In this document: positions 35,468 to 44,937 of the stretch, piece after piece
Position numbering within the stretch: position 1 is the stretch's first letter
Layout of the letters: the number at the start of each line of letters is the position of its first letter
From: an uncultured delta proteobacterium
Lineage (GTDB): Bacteria > Desulfobacterota > Desulfovibrionia > Desulfovibrionales > Desulfovibrionaceae
DNA length: 64,000 bases
Assembly: GCA_900079685.1 (NCBI GenBank)
Contig: LT599019.1
Location: 465,458 to 529,457 of the forward strand
Direction: 5' to 3'
Made by a program: the position numbers and the translations under genes
Notes under the pieces: generated by a model
The model's input: the letters and a program-made list of their open reading frames with translations, nothing else
What the model was told of the DNA's origin: nothing
Databases searched by the model: none

Positions 35468-36651
35468 GCGGCACCAAAGAGTTCATATCCGGCAACGAGG
35501 CCGTGGCCCTTGCCGTCCGCCTGGCGCGGCCCAACGTCATCCCGGCCTATCCCATCAGCCCCCAGACCATCGTGGTGGAAAAACTGTCCGAGTATATCGA
35601 CGAGGGCTCGCTGGACGCGAAGTTCATCCGCGTGGAGTCCGAGCACTCCGCCATCACCGCCTCCCTCGGCGCGAGCGTCATGGGCGCGCGGGTCTTCACC
35701 GCCACCTCGTCCCAGGGCTTCCTGTATATGGTCGAAGGCCTGCCCTTTGTGTCCGGCGGCCGCTATCCCGTGGTCATGATGAACGCCAACCGCACCATAG
35801 CCGTGCCCTGGAGTATTTTCTGCGACCATAACGACTCCCTCATGGCCCTCAACTCCGGCTGGATGCAGTGCTACGTGGAAGACGGCCAGGAAGCGCTGGA
35901 CATGACGCTGCAGGCCTTCCGCATCGCGGAAGACCCGTCCGTATCCACGCCCATCATCGTCAACCTGGACGGTTTCGTCCTGACCCATACCTACGAACTG
36001 GTGGAAGTGCCCTCCCAGGAACAGGCGGACAAGTTTCTGCCGCCCTACGTCACCACCCACAAGATGGATATCGAGAAGCCCGTGGCCACCTGCATTGGCG
36101 CCGGACCGGACTGGCAGACCGAGTTCCGCTACAAGCAGCATATGGAAATGTTCGACAACGCGGCGGCGATCATCAAAAAATCCGACGCGGAATTCAAGGC
36201 CATCTTCGGCCGCTCCTACGGGGGGCTGGCTGAAAAGTACCTTTGCGACGACGCGGAAGCCGTGCTCGTGACCATGGGTTCCGTTTCCACCACCGTCCGC
36301 ACGGTGGTCGATGCCATGCGCAAAGACGGCTACAAGGTCGGCATGGTGCGCGTCCGCTTCCTGCGGCCCTTCCCGCTGGAAGATTTCGTCTCCCTCGGCG
36401 AACAGGTCCGGGCCGTCGGCGTCATCGACCGCAACGTCTCCTACGGGTATGAGGGCGTGGTGTTCTCCAACGTGAACTCCGCCCTCAGCCGCAGAAGCAC
36501 GATGCCCCTGACCAAAGACTATATCGGCGGCCTTGCCGGGCGCGACATCACCCTGGAAAACATCCGGCACATGTTCCTGGAACTCCTGGGCATGACTGCC
36601 CAAAACGCCGGGGACCGGGTTGAATTTATAAACCTGAGGTGGAACAAATAA
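35464..36651 (+). CDS. 2-oxoacid:ferredoxin oxidoreductase, alpha subunit
   Basis: 395 residues from the ATG at 35464. FISGNEAVALAVRLARPNVIPAYPISPQT and the ESEHSAI motif are the pyrimidine-binding domain signature of alpha subunits. It pairs with beta to form the thiamine diphosphate active site. The beta gene begins on its stop codon (TAATG). Confidence 0.94.
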   Translation: MSGTKEFISGNEAVALAVRLARPNVIPAYPISPQTIVVEKLSEYIDEGSLDAKFIRVESEHSAITASLGASVMGARVFTATSSQGFLYMVEGLPFVSGGRYPVVMMNANRTIAVPWSIFCDHNDSLMALNSGWMQCYVEDGQEALDMTLQAFRIAEDPSVSTPIIVNLDGFVLTHTYELVEVPSQEQADKFLPPYVTTHKMDIEKPVATCIGAGPDWQTEFRYKQHMEMFDNAAAIIKKSDAEFKAIFGRSYGGLAEKYLCDDAEAVLVTMGSVSTTVRTVVDAMRKDGYKVGMVRVRFLRPFPLEDFVSLGEQVRAVGVIDRNVSYGYEGVVFSNVNSALSRRSTMPLTKDYIGGLAGRDITLENIRHMFLELLGMTAQNAGDRVEFINLRWNK

Positions 36652-37553
36652 TGAGTACCACAACATCCATAAACGCCAAGACGCTGCCGGATCACGAACT
36701 GTTTTTCGGCCACAAGGCCTGTGCCGGCTGCGGCGGCTCCATCGCCGTGCGCCTCGCGCTGAAAGTTCTCGGACCCCGCACCTTCGCGGTGGTTCCGGCC
36801 AACTGCATGAGCGCCGTGGGCTTCCTCTACCCTGTCATGCCCTACTACGTGAACGCCATGGGCGCGCCCTTCGCCGCCACGGCCGCCATTTTGTCCGGCA
36901 TGGAAGCCGCGGGCCAGACCATGGGCCTGGAAGATTTCACCGTGGTCGGCTTCGCGGGCGACGGCGGCACGGCGGACATCGGCATCCAGGCGCTTTCCGG
37001 CGCCATCGACCGCAACGACCGCATCATCTACATCTGCTACGACAACGAAGCCTATATGAACACCGGCGTGCAGGAGAGCGGGCTCACCCCCTACGGCACC
37101 CGCACCACGACCTCCGTTCACGGCGCGAAGCGGGAGAGCACGAAACCCACCAAGAAGAACATGTTCGAAATCGTCGCGGCCCACAATATCGGCTACGCGG
37201 CCACCGCGAGCGTGGGGCACCCGCAGGATTACATCAAAAAAATCGCAAAAGCCAAGGCGCACAACGGCACGTCCTACATCCACGTCATCGCGCCCTGCCC
37301 CACCGGCTGGTCCACGCCCACGGACAAAACCGTGGAAATCGCCAAGGACATGGTGGATGCGGGCCTCTGGTACCTGGCCGAGTATGAAAACGGCGAGTTC
37401 AAGCTGAACAGGAACCCCAAGGAGCTCGGCTCCGTAAGAGACTGCCTGAAAAAGCAGGGCCGGTTCAAAGGCATGAACGACGACGATATCGCCCTGGTCG
37501 AACGCCAGCGCGACGACATGTGGAAAAGAATCCGAGCCAACTGGGTGAAATAG
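36651..37553 (+). CDS. 2-oxoacid:ferredoxin oxidoreductase, beta (ThDP) subunit
   Basis: 300 residues. CAGCGGS carries cluster-ligand cysteines, and the ThDP/Mg motif GDGGTADIG...NDRIIYICYDNEAYMNTG is complete. The enzyme converts a 2-oxoacid, CoA and oxidised ferredoxin to acyl-CoA, CO2 and reduced ferredoxin. The substrate may be pyruvate, a branched-chain or another 2-oxoacid; the neighbouring hydroxyacid genes hint at a dedicated one. Confidence 0.94.
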   Translation: MSTTTSINAKTLPDHELFFGHKACAGCGGSIAVRLALKVLGPRTFAVVPANCMSAVGFLYPVMPYYVNAMGAPFAATAAILSGMEAAGQTMGLEDFTVVGFAGDGGTADIGIQALSGAIDRNDRIIYICYDNEAYMNTGVQESGLTPYGTRTTTSVHGAKRESTKPTKKNMFEIVAAHNIGYAATASVGHPQDYIKKIAKAKAHNGTSYIHVIAPCPTGWSTPTDKTVEIAKDMVDAGLWYLAEYENGEFKLNRNPKELGSVRDCLKKQGRFKGMNDDDIALVERQRDDMWKRIRANWVK

Positions 37554-37583
37554 AAAAACGCCATACCGCGAAAGGAATCAACC

Positions 37584-38882
37584 ATGTCTGATTGGCGAGA
37601 AAAACACCGGAGCAAGTTCACCACCGCCGCGGAGGCGCTGAAAGTCGTAAAATCCGGCGACCGCGTTGTCTTCCACGTGACCGCCTCCGAACCGCACATC
37701 CTGGTCAGCGCCCTCATCGACAGGGCGCCGGAACTGGAAAATGTGGAAATCGTGCACATGTACCAGCTCGGCGAAGAGCGGGCCTATTGCAAACCGGAAT
37801 ACCAGAAGAGCTTCCGTTTCAACGGGCTTTTCCTGTCCCCCCCGGTCCGCAAGGCCGTGAATGAATGCCGGGCCGACTACACCCCCTGCCTGTACAGCGA
37901 AATCCCCCGCCTCTGGCGCGACAAAATCCTGCACATCAACGTGTTCCTGATGCAGGTGACGCCCCCGGACGAGGAAGGGTACTGCAGCTTCGGCCTTTCC
38001 GCGGACTGGCCCAAAGCCGCCGTGGAAAACGCGGATATCGTGGTCGCCCAGATCAACAAAAACGTGCCCTATACTTTCGGGGAAAGGGTCCACCTGGACG
38101 AGATCGACTACATCGTGGAGCAGGACAGCCCGGTCTTCATGCTGCCGCCCCCGAAGGTCGGCGAGATTGAACGGCAGATCGCCCGCAACGTGGCCGGCCT
38201 CATCGAGGACGGCTCCACCCTGCAAATGGGCATCGGCGGCATTCCGGACACGGTCCTGACCTTCCTGACGGACAAGAAGGACCTCGGCGTGCACTCGGAA
38301 ATGTTCTCCGACGGAGTGGTCACGCTTGTCGAGGCGGGTGTCATCACCAACAAAAAGAAAACGCTCCACCCGGGCAAGTTTATCGCGACCTTCCTGATGG
38401 GCACGCAGAAACTCTATGATTTTGTGCACAGAAACCCGGACGTCATCATGAAGCCGGTGGATTACACCAACGACCCCTGCATCATCGGGCAGCACGACAA
38501 GATGGTTTCCATCAACTCCGCCCTGCAGGTGGACCTGACGGGCCAGGTGAACGCGGAATCCTTCGGCAGCGCCATGTTCAGCGGCATCGGGGGCCAGGTG
38601 GACTTCGTCTACGGCGCCAGCCGCTCCAAGGGCGGAAAGTCCATCTTCGCCTTTTCGTCGGCGGCCGCCAAGGGCACGGCCTCGCGCATCGTCTCCCAGC
38701 TGCCGGCCGGAACGGGGGTTACGACCTCCCGCGGCCTTGTCCATTACGTGGTGACGGAATACGGCGTGGCCGATCTGCGGGGTAAAACCCTGCGGCAGCG
38801 GGCGCTGGCCCTGATTGACATCGCCCACCCGGATTTTCGCGAAACGCTGCGAAAAGAAGCGAAGGCATTGAATCTGATCTGA
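37584..38882 (+). CDS. acetyl-CoA hydrolase/CoA-transferase family (4-hydroxybutyrate CoA-transferase-like)
   Basis: 432 residues. VHSEMFSDGVV contains the catalytic glutamate that forms the CoA thioester, and QMGIGGIPD and YGVADLRGKTLRQRA are family motifs. It would move CoA from the oxidoreductase product to acetate (or another acid), saving the thioester energy. It starts 30 bp after the beta subunit gene. Confidence 0.9.
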   Translation: MSDWREKHRSKFTTAAEALKVVKSGDRVVFHVTASEPHILVSALIDRAPELENVEIVHMYQLGEERAYCKPEYQKSFRFNGLFLSPPVRKAVNECRADYTPCLYSEIPRLWRDKILHINVFLMQVTPPDEEGYCSFGLSADWPKAAVENADIVVAQINKNVPYTFGERVHLDEIDYIVEQDSPVFMLPPPKVGEIERQIARNVAGLIEDGSTLQMGIGGIPDTVLTFLTDKKDLGVHSEMFSDGVVTLVEAGVITNKKKTLHPGKFIATFLMGTQKLYDFVHRNPDVIMKPVDYTNDPCIIGQHDKMVSINSALQVDLTGQVNAESFGSAMFSGIGGQVDFVYGASRSKGGKSIFAFSSAAAKGTASRIVSQLPAGTGVTTSRGLVHYVVTEYGVADLRGKTLRQRALALIDIAHPDFRETLRKEAKALNLI

Positions 38883-38998
38883 CGGGCCGCCCTGCCCGCC
38901 TCCCCCAAAGCGGCGGGCAGCGGACGGCCATGACAGAACGCGCGCGGCGGGGCCATGCTCCGCCGGGCCAGCAACCTTTTAGCTCCACGGAGTTGATG

Positions 38999-39991
38999 AT
39001 GTTGAAGTTCGTGATGCTTGACGGAAAATTCTTCCCGGCCAAAGACGCGTATACGAAAATCGAAGCCATGTGCAAATCCAAGGGCATTGCCTTTGAAGCC
39101 ATGTACTGCAACACCAACGACGAGCTGATCGAAAAAATTCAGGACGCCGACGCCTGCATGCTGACGGACAGAAAGATCGACGGGTCCTTCCTGGAACGGG
39201 TCCCCCGCATGAAGATGTTCGTCCGCTGCGGCATGGGCGTGGACAACCTGAACCTGCCCGACTTCACCAAACACGGCATTTACGCCTGCAACGTCCCGGA
39301 TTACGCCGTGGAAGAAGTCGCGGTGCATACCGTGGCCCTCGTCCTTGCCCTGGAACGGAAAATCCCGCTCTACAACAAGGATATCCACAACGGCGGCTGG
39401 AACGAGGAAATCGGGTACGCCATGCACCGCCTCTCCACGCGCACCTTGGGCGTCCTCGGCCTCGGCCGCATCGCCCGCAAGATGACCGGGATGGTCAAAG
39501 CGATGGGCTACAACCTCATCGCCTACGACCCCATGCTGCCGGACAGCGTGTTCGCGGAATGCGGCGCGAAGAAGGTGGATCTGGACACCCTGTTCCGCGA
39601 ATCCGACGTGCTGACGATCATGGCCCCGGCCACGGATGAAACCTACCACATCATCAACGACGCCAACCTCGCCAAGATGAAGGACGGCTCGCTCCTGGTC
39701 ACCACCTCGCGCGGCAAGCTGGTGGATCTGAACGCGCTCGCCCGCGCGCTCGACAGCGGCAAGCTGAACGCCGCCGCCCTGGACGTGCTGGAACAGGAAC
39801 CGCCCAAAGAACAGGCCAAGGTCATCCTGGGCCGGGACAACGTCATCCTGACGCCGCATACCGCGTACAGAACGGTGGAAGCCCTTGAATCCATGCGCCT
39901 TCTGGCCGCTGAAACAGCGATCCTGTTCCTGACCGAAGGAACACTCCGCAACGTTGTCAACCCGGACGTGATAGGCAAAGCGAAGAAATAG
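38999..39991 (+). CDS. D-isomer-specific 2-hydroxyacid dehydrogenase
   Basis: 330 residues; ATGs at 38996 and 38999, the second better spaced from GGAG. NAD-binding LGVLGLGRIARKM, catalytic R (RCGMGVDN), E and H (LTPHTAYR) are present. Sequence is closest in style to phosphoglycerate dehydrogenase/CtBP-like enzymes. In this cluster it most likely oxidises a 2-hydroxyacid to the 2-oxoacid used by the ferredoxin oxidoreductase. Confidence 0.9.
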   Translation: MLKFVMLDGKFFPAKDAYTKIEAMCKSKGIAFEAMYCNTNDELIEKIQDADACMLTDRKIDGSFLERVPRMKMFVRCGMGVDNLNLPDFTKHGIYACNVPDYAVEEVAVHTVALVLALERKIPLYNKDIHNGGWNEEIGYAMHRLSTRTLGVLGLGRIARKMTGMVKAMGYNLIAYDPMLPDSVFAECGAKKVDLDTLFRESDVLTIMAPATDETYHIINDANLAKMKDGSLLVTTSRGKLVDLNALARALDSGKLNAAALDVLEQEPPKEQAKVILGRDNVILTPHTAYRTVEALESMRLLAAETAILFLTEGTLRNVVNPDVIGKAKK

Positions 39992-40003
39992 ACCCGCAAC
40001 CGC

Positions 40004-40030
40004 GCACGGGGCGCATACCGCGCCCCGTGC
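40004..40030. terminator. GC hairpin after the dehydrogenase gene
   Basis: Perfect 11-bp stem GCACGGGGCGC/GCGCCCCGTGC with a five-base loop and no T-run. It may mark a partial transcriptional boundary within the cluster. A CGGATATCCG palindrome follows at about 40042. Confidence 0.45.
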
Positions 40031-40093
40031 CGTGAGATGTTCGGATATCCGTGTCGTAACGGTTGAGCAAACCCTTTTTCCGGCGGGGTGGCA

Positions 40094-41380
40094 ATGGCGA
40101 CTCAGGTAACGGTTTCGTGCGGGACCAAAAACTATACCCTCCGCGTGCGGGATGGCGTGCGGTTGCAGGTGGCGGACGCCAACCACGTGCAAAAGGCCGT
40201 GGACCTGCCCGGCGCCATCCGCGCCGCGCTTGATGCCCCCATTGCCTCCCCCCGGGTGGAATCCATCGTCCGGGCCGGGAACACGGTCTGCATCATCTGC
40301 GACGACATCACCCGGCGCACGCCAGTCCGGGAAATACTGGCGGAACTGTTGCCCAGGCTGCACGGCGCGGGCGTCTCCGTCGCGGATATCCTCATCGTGG
40401 TGGCTCTGGGAAGCCACCGGAAAATGACGGATGCCGAGATGCGGGCAAAATTGGGCCAGGACGTTCTTGCCGCCTATACAGTAAGGCAATCCGAATTCCG
40501 TGACCTCGACAAGCTGGCCCAGGCCGGAACGAGCCCGCTCGGCACTCCGATCAGGGTGTTCAAGGAAGCGCTGGCGGCGGATGTCCGCATCGGCCTCGGC
40601 ACCATTGCGCCGCACGGCTGCATGGGCTGGTCGGGCGGGGCCAAGATCCTTTACCCCGGCATAACGTCCGAGGATATCGTCTCGGAACTGCACGCCATGC
40701 AGGGCCTCGCGGACGGCATCCTTTTCGGCATGGCGGAATGCCCCGTTCGGCATGCGGTAGAGCGCTGGACGGCGCAAATAGGGCTGGACTTTATCGTCAA
40801 TACTATTCTAACAGAAGACATGGATGTCTATCGCGTCGTCGCGGGGCATTTTGTAAAGGCGCACAGGGCCGGCATCGGCCACGCCCTTGATGTCTGCGGG
40901 GGCGCGGTGGATGCGGCCCCGGATGTGGTGCTGGTTTCCTCAAAACCTTTAGAAACCGATTTCTGGCAGTGCGGCAAGGCTCTTTACGGGTCCGCCGCGG
41001 TAGCCCGGCCGGGCGGCTCGCTCATTTTGCTGGCGCCCTGCCATGAAGGCATAGGCCCGCACCCGGAAATCGTCGCATACAGCGGCATGCCGGACGGCGT
41101 CGCGGCGCTCGGAAAACGTTTAAACGCCGGCGGCACCGGCGAAGACCTCCTTGTCATGGCTGTCGGCGTCAGCATGGGGAAAATAAACGCGGCCTTCCAT
41201 ACCGCGATAGTTTCCGACGGGCTGACGCGGGAAGAACTCGCACCCGGCGGCTATGAATGGTTTCCCGAGGCTTCCTTGCAGGCCGCTTTGGATCTGGCGC
41301 TGGACCGCTACGCAAACCCGTCCCTTCTGGTGCTCACGGCCGGAGGAGAAACGGTTCCCTTTATCCCAGGAGCCGCGTGA
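40094..41380 (+). CDS. LarA-family nickel-pincer 2-hydroxyacid racemase/epimerase homologue
   Basis: 428 residues from the ATG at 40094 (a GTG at 40088 is possible). LarA signatures: CDDITRRTP, GSHRKMT and the HGCMGWSGGAK segment whose lysine corresponds to the residue carrying the pincer cofactor in lactate racemase. LarA homologues racemise various 2-hydroxyacids, so lactate is only one possibility. The cofactor genes larB, larC and larE are not in the window. Its stop overlaps the next small frame (TGATG). Confidence 0.85.
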   Translation: MATQVTVSCGTKNYTLRVRDGVRLQVADANHVQKAVDLPGAIRAALDAPIASPRVESIVRAGNTVCIICDDITRRTPVREILAELLPRLHGAGVSVADILIVVALGSHRKMTDAEMRAKLGQDVLAAYTVRQSEFRDLDKLAQAGTSPLGTPIRVFKEALAADVRIGLGTIAPHGCMGWSGGAKILYPGITSEDIVSELHAMQGLADGILFGMAECPVRHAVERWTAQIGLDFIVNTILTEDMDVYRVVAGHFVKAHRAGIGHALDVCGGAVDAAPDVVLVSSKPLETDFWQCGKALYGSAAVARPGGSLILLAPCHEGIGPHPEIVAYSGMPDGVAALGKRLNAGGTGEDLLVMAVGVSMGKINAAFHTAIVSDGLTREELAPGGYEWFPEASLQAALDLALDRYANPSLLVLTAGGETVPFIPGAA

Positions 41381-41571
41381 TGCAACCGATTACCGCATTT
41401 ACGGTCACAGTGCATGCCGCGGCAAGGTCACGGCCCCTCGGAGGCGGTTTCTCCGCTCCCGCCCTGATTCCCTGCGGGTCCCTTCCCATACCCGTTCAGG
41501 CCGGAAGACCGGGATGTGTCCCGCCGTGCATCCATGGCGCCGTTTCGCGGATCAAGGAGCAACACCAATGA
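41380..41571 (+). CDS. possible 63-residue translationally coupled protein
   Basis: The start overlaps the LarA stop (TGATG), and the stop overlaps the next start (ATGA). This end-to-end coupling is unlikely for a chance frame, but the composition (many Pro/Gly, no clear helix) is not convincing and there is no own Shine-Dalgarno. It may instead be non-coding spacer. Confidence 0.3.
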   Translation: MQPITAFTVTVHAAARSRPLGGGFSAPALIPCGSLPIPVQAGRPGCVPPCIHGAVSRIKEQHQ

Positions 41572-41948
41572 GACTGATGCATACCACGCTGCCCGACTTC
41601 TTCAAAAAGCTCAAAGCCGCCGCCGTGAAAAACGGCAAGCATGTCGGCTGCACCATCCTGGGGCTCGAGAATCTGAAAACCGGGAAAATGCAGTCCGTCC
41701 GCACGGGCAGGCTGGAGCACGAGATCACGGAACTGTCCGCCATGGAAGGGGTGGAGAGCATTGAGGTCGCCATCGTGCCCCGCATCCCCGAAACCATGCA
41801 CAATGTGGTCATCCGCGGTTTTGACAAGGACGGCAAGCCCGTTCACGCCATTTGCGACACCGTGGCGGTCATCCACCCGACCATAGACGTTCTGCTGCAC
41901 GACTGCCCGTCCGTCGACGACAGACGTCCGCCGCTCGGCAGGCATTGA
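41568..41948 (+). CDS. unrecognised 126-residue protein in the hydroxyacid cluster
   Basis: Strong AAGGAG precedes the ATG. Soluble alpha/beta sequence with no signal peptide: LPDFFKKLKAAAVKNGKHVGCTILGLENL, then MEGVESIEVAIVPRIPETMHNVVIRGFDKDG and a C-terminal LLHDCPSVDD. The DKDGKP/HPTID region could form a small binding fold. I do not know the family. It sits 13 bp before the next unknown gene and may form a complex with it. Confidence 0.8.
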   Translation: MRLMHTTLPDFFKKLKAAAVKNGKHVGCTILGLENLKTGKMQSVRTGRLEHEITELSAMEGVESIEVAIVPRIPETMHNVVIRGFDKDGKPVHAICDTVAVIHPTIDVLLHDCPSVDDRRPPLGRH

Positions 41949-41961
41949 GAGGGAAACCGGC

Positions 41962-42981
41962 ATGCGACTCGCGTATAAATTCATTCCCGAAGGGCCGCTG
42001 CACCACGTGCTGGCGCCTCTGTCCATGGCGTTCGTCGACTACAAGGATGTTCTGCGGTGCGGTCTTTCCATGCGGGAGGCCTGTGAAAAAATCGCCGCGC
42101 AAATCCCCGGCCCCGCCGCGATCAACATGTTCGACATGGACGCCGTCACCACCAACAGCGACGGGGTGATGCTCGACGGCTCCATGACCTGCATGGCCGC
42201 TTCGGATTACGGCAAAATCAACCCGGAATTCGGCTTCGTGGAAATGCTGGAAATCCCGTACGACCCGCAATTGATCGCGGAGGAGCCGCACCTGCGCCAG
42301 TGGGACGCCAACTACAAGGGCCGCCGGCTGCTCATGGGGCCGGACCCGGACAACAAGCCCCTGCCCATTCATAACGCCGTCATTTCCGGCAGAGCCGGCA
42401 ACAACAATTCCGCCACCGAAGTCATGAACTGCGTGACCATGGAAGAGATGCTGCTGCCGGTCATCGGCCAGATGGAAATCATGCGGGACGGGGATCTTGA
42501 AGTCGGAAAAACAGGGCACGTCGTTTCCGTGGGCATCGGGTTCCTGGTCGGGGAAAAATACGGGCGCATCGTTCCCAACCGGCAGTACCGCTGCGGGGAC
42601 ACCGGCCACAATTCCGGGGAGTACGCCAAGTATCTCAAGTGCCATATTCCCTGCATCGTGGCGGATAAAAAGGTGCTGGCAAAATACATTATCAAGGCCC
42701 TGACGGCGGGCATGATCCCCGGCAGGGACATCGGCCCCTCCCCGGCGGTTCTGGCGGTAGCCAGGCATTTCGGCGTGCGGCCCGATTACGGCAACATGAC
42801 GGAACAGGCGTTTTTCGAACTGGCGGACGTGGGCTTTACCAGGGAGTGGATGCTCGAAGACGTGGAACGCCTCGATGCGGCGGCGATTATCGAGCGCGCA
42901 AGGGATATCATCCCCGGCGTGGAGGACGTCCGGCGGTTCAAGGCGCCGGAAGTGGTGCAAACCCGGTATGCCGACGTCTGA
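41962..42981 (+). CDS. unrecognised 339-residue protein, probable enzyme
   Basis: Soluble and rich in conserved-looking polar motifs: INMFDMDAVTTNSDG, GRAGNNNSATEVMNC, CGDTGHNSGEYAKYLKCHIPC and AGMIPGRDIGPSPA. Several His, Asp and Cys residues could bind a metal. It matches no family I can name. Its position between LarA and the TRAP transporter suggests a catalytic step on the imported substrate. Confidence 0.82.
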   Translation: MRLAYKFIPEGPLHHVLAPLSMAFVDYKDVLRCGLSMREACEKIAAQIPGPAAINMFDMDAVTTNSDGVMLDGSMTCMAASDYGKINPEFGFVEMLEIPYDPQLIAEEPHLRQWDANYKGRRLLMGPDPDNKPLPIHNAVISGRAGNNNSATEVMNCVTMEEMLLPVIGQMEIMRDGDLEVGKTGHVVSVGIGFLVGEKYGRIVPNRQYRCGDTGHNSGEYAKYLKCHIPCIVADKKVLAKYIIKALTAGMIPGRDIGPSPAVLAVARHFGVRPDYGNMTEQAFFELADVGFTREWMLEDVERLDAAAIIERARDIIPGVEDVRRFKAPEVVQTRYADV

Positions 42982-42992
42982 GGCGGGCCTTC

Positions 42993-43361
42993 ATGGACCA
43001 TGAAACCAGAATCCTCGTCCAGGTGGACAAGACCATCGTGAAGATAACCGGCTTGTCCGTCAGGGGCCTGAACACCCGGCAGCTGGAAGACATCCTCAGG
43101 CAGCGGCTCAAAACCCTTATCAGGGTGATCGGCGTCCTGGGCGACAGTCTGGAGATGGACGTCTACGGTTTGGACGAGGACGCTATCCGGCGGAACGAAG
43201 CCGGCCTGATCGAGGCCATCGCGCTGGCCGACGGCATCAGCGTCTCGGACCTGACCCGCCTGGGAAGCGTGGAGCGCGCCCGCCGGGTGGATTTTGACAC
43301 AATCCCGCCGCACAGCGAAGCGCAGTGCCCGGCGGAAAGGTGGATGGCAATTGGGAAATAG
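42993..43361 (+). CDS. unrecognised 122-residue protein
   Basis: ATG at 42993, 11 bp after the previous gene. It has a predicted alpha/beta start (ETRILVQVDKTIVKITGLSVRGLNTRQLEDILRQRL) and a helical middle. No membrane segment or known motif. The C-terminal end overlaps the start of the next gene. Confidence 0.7.
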   Translation: MDHETRILVQVDKTIVKITGLSVRGLNTRQLEDILRQRLKTLIRVIGVLGDSLEMDVYGLDEDAIRRNEAGLIEAIALADGISVSDLTRLGSVERARRVDFDTIPPHSEAQCPAERWMAIGK

Positions 43362-43905
43362 GGTGCTGATACTCCCCACCGGTGATGAGATCCGGCAGGG
43401 CGTGGTGCTGGATACCGACAGCCCCATGATCCGCGAGGTCCTCACGGCGGCGCGCCCCGGCTGCGACGTCACGAGGGCGGAACCCGCCGCCGACGACGAG
43501 GAGACGATCGCCGCGCTTGTGGCGGCGGCCGTGGATGACGGGTTCGGCCTCATCGTCCTCATCGGCGGATCCGGCGGCGGGCACCGGCACAGCCCCACGC
43601 TGGCGCGCGACGTTACCCACTCCGCCCTGGACAGGCTCCTGGAGCCGAGGAGCGCTACATCGTTATACGGTTGGAACGGGCATCTCTGGAGCCGCCTTAT
43701 CTGCGGCCGGTGCGGCAATGCCCTCGTCATCAATGTCCCGGGACCGTATCAGGAAGCAAAGGCGGCCATGGAAGCGTTTGCCGGCCTTTGGGGACCCGGG
43801 GGGAACGATCTGGATTTGGAGGTGGTAAATTCGGCAATGGCGTCGGCGGTGTGCGGGCAATATGGAATCGATGAAAAACCAGTAATGAGGAGACTGCAAT
43901 CATGA
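43351..43905 (+). CDS. MoaB/MogA-like (MoCF_biosynth) domain protein
   Basis: 184 residues from a TTG at 43351, placed after AAAGGTGG; a GTG at 43363 is an alternative. LILPTGDEIRQGVVLDTDSPMI, DDEETI and LIVLIGGSGGG match the molybdopterin-binding fold of MoaB, MogA and CinA. The usual substrate-binding end is altered and no other molybdenum cofactor gene is nearby, so it may bind a different ligand. It overlaps both neighbours. Confidence 0.75.
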   Translation: MGNRVLILPTGDEIRQGVVLDTDSPMIREVLTAARPGCDVTRAEPAADDEETIAALVAAAVDDGFGLIVLIGGSGGGHRHSPTLARDVTHSALDRLLEPRSATSLYGWNGHLWSRLICGRCGNALVINVPGPYQEAKAAMEAFAGLWGPGGNDLDLEVVNSAMASAVCGQYGIDEKPVMRRLQS

Positions 43906-44906
43906 AAAAAGCTGTATCGATACTTTTAACCATGGCCATGGTTATTTCGCTTTCCTGCGGCGTGGCCAATGCCGCCGCGTTCACGCTGAAAATAGGCTCC
44001 ACTGTCCAGGACGATTCCGCCAGCGGCATTTCGCTGCTCAAGTATTTCAAACCGTATATCGAGGAAAAATCCGGCGGCAAAATCGCGGTGGAAGTCTACA
44101 ACAACTCGGTTCTCGGCGGCGACCGCCAGCTGTTCGAATCGCTGCAGATGAACACCGTGCAGGGCAGCTTCGGCCCCATGTCGGTGCTGGCGAGCTTCGC
44201 GCCGGATTTCAGCGTCTGCGACGCGCCGTTCCTGTTCAAGGATAGAAAAACCGCCTACGCCGCGCTGGATGGCGAATTCGGCGCCCTGATGGCCAAAACC
44301 CTGCCCCAGAAAGGCATGCGCCTGCTCGGGTACGGGGAAAACGCGTTCCGCAACATTTCCAACACGGTCAGGCCGGTCGAAAAACTTGAGGACATGAAGG
44401 GCCTTAAAATCCGGGTCATGGAATCCCCGGTGTACATCAACACCATCAAAGCGCTGGGCGGCAACGCCACCCCCATCGCCTTCAACGAACTGTACACGGC
44501 GTTGCAGCAGGGCACCGTTGACGGCCAGGACAACGGCGTGGTTCTGACCTACACCACTAAAATTTATGAAATACTGAAGTATTACACGTTCTCCGAACAC
44601 TGTTACGCTGCCAACGCGTATGTTTTCTCCGAAGAATTTTTGCAAACGCTCCCGCCGGATCTTTTAAAAGTCGTTCAGGACGGCACCAACTACGCCCTTG
44701 TGAACCAGAGACGCCTCAACGCGGAAATGGAACAAACCCTGATTAAGGAAATAGAAAAGTCGGGAGTGAAAGTTTCCTACCTGTCCGCCGAGGAAAAAGA
44801 GCGTTGGAGAAAGGCCACGGCAAACGTCATTGACGGCCTGGCCGGCACCGTCAGCAAGGAAGTGCTGGAAGCCGCCAAAAACGTCAACGCCAAGTACGGG
44901 AATTAA
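43902..44906 (+). CDS. dctP: TRAP transporter solute-binding protein
   Basis: 334 residues with a signal peptide (about 1-24, ...GVANAAA). DctP features: NSVLGGDRQLFESLQMNTVQ, the conserved arginine in LKIRVMESPVY, and NELYTALQQGTVDGQDN. It captures an organic anion in the periplasm for DctQM. The start overlaps the previous stop (ATGA), tying it to the catabolic genes. Confidence 0.95.
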   Translation: MKKAVSILLTMAMVISLSCGVANAAAFTLKIGSTVQDDSASGISLLKYFKPYIEEKSGGKIAVEVYNNSVLGGDRQLFESLQMNTVQGSFGPMSVLASFAPDFSVCDAPFLFKDRKTAYAALDGEFGALMAKTLPQKGMRLLGYGENAFRNISNTVRPVEKLEDMKGLKIRVMESPVYINTIKALGGNATPIAFNELYTALQQGTVDGQDNGVVLTYTTKIYEILKYYTFSEHCYAANAYVFSEEFLQTLPPDLLKVVQDGTNYALVNQRRLNAEMEQTLIKEIEKSGVKVSYLSAEEKERWRKATANVIDGLAGTVSKEVLEAAKNVNAKYGN

Positions 44907-44937
44907 TAATCTGGAACCCCGGAGGGAGGAATTGCCG

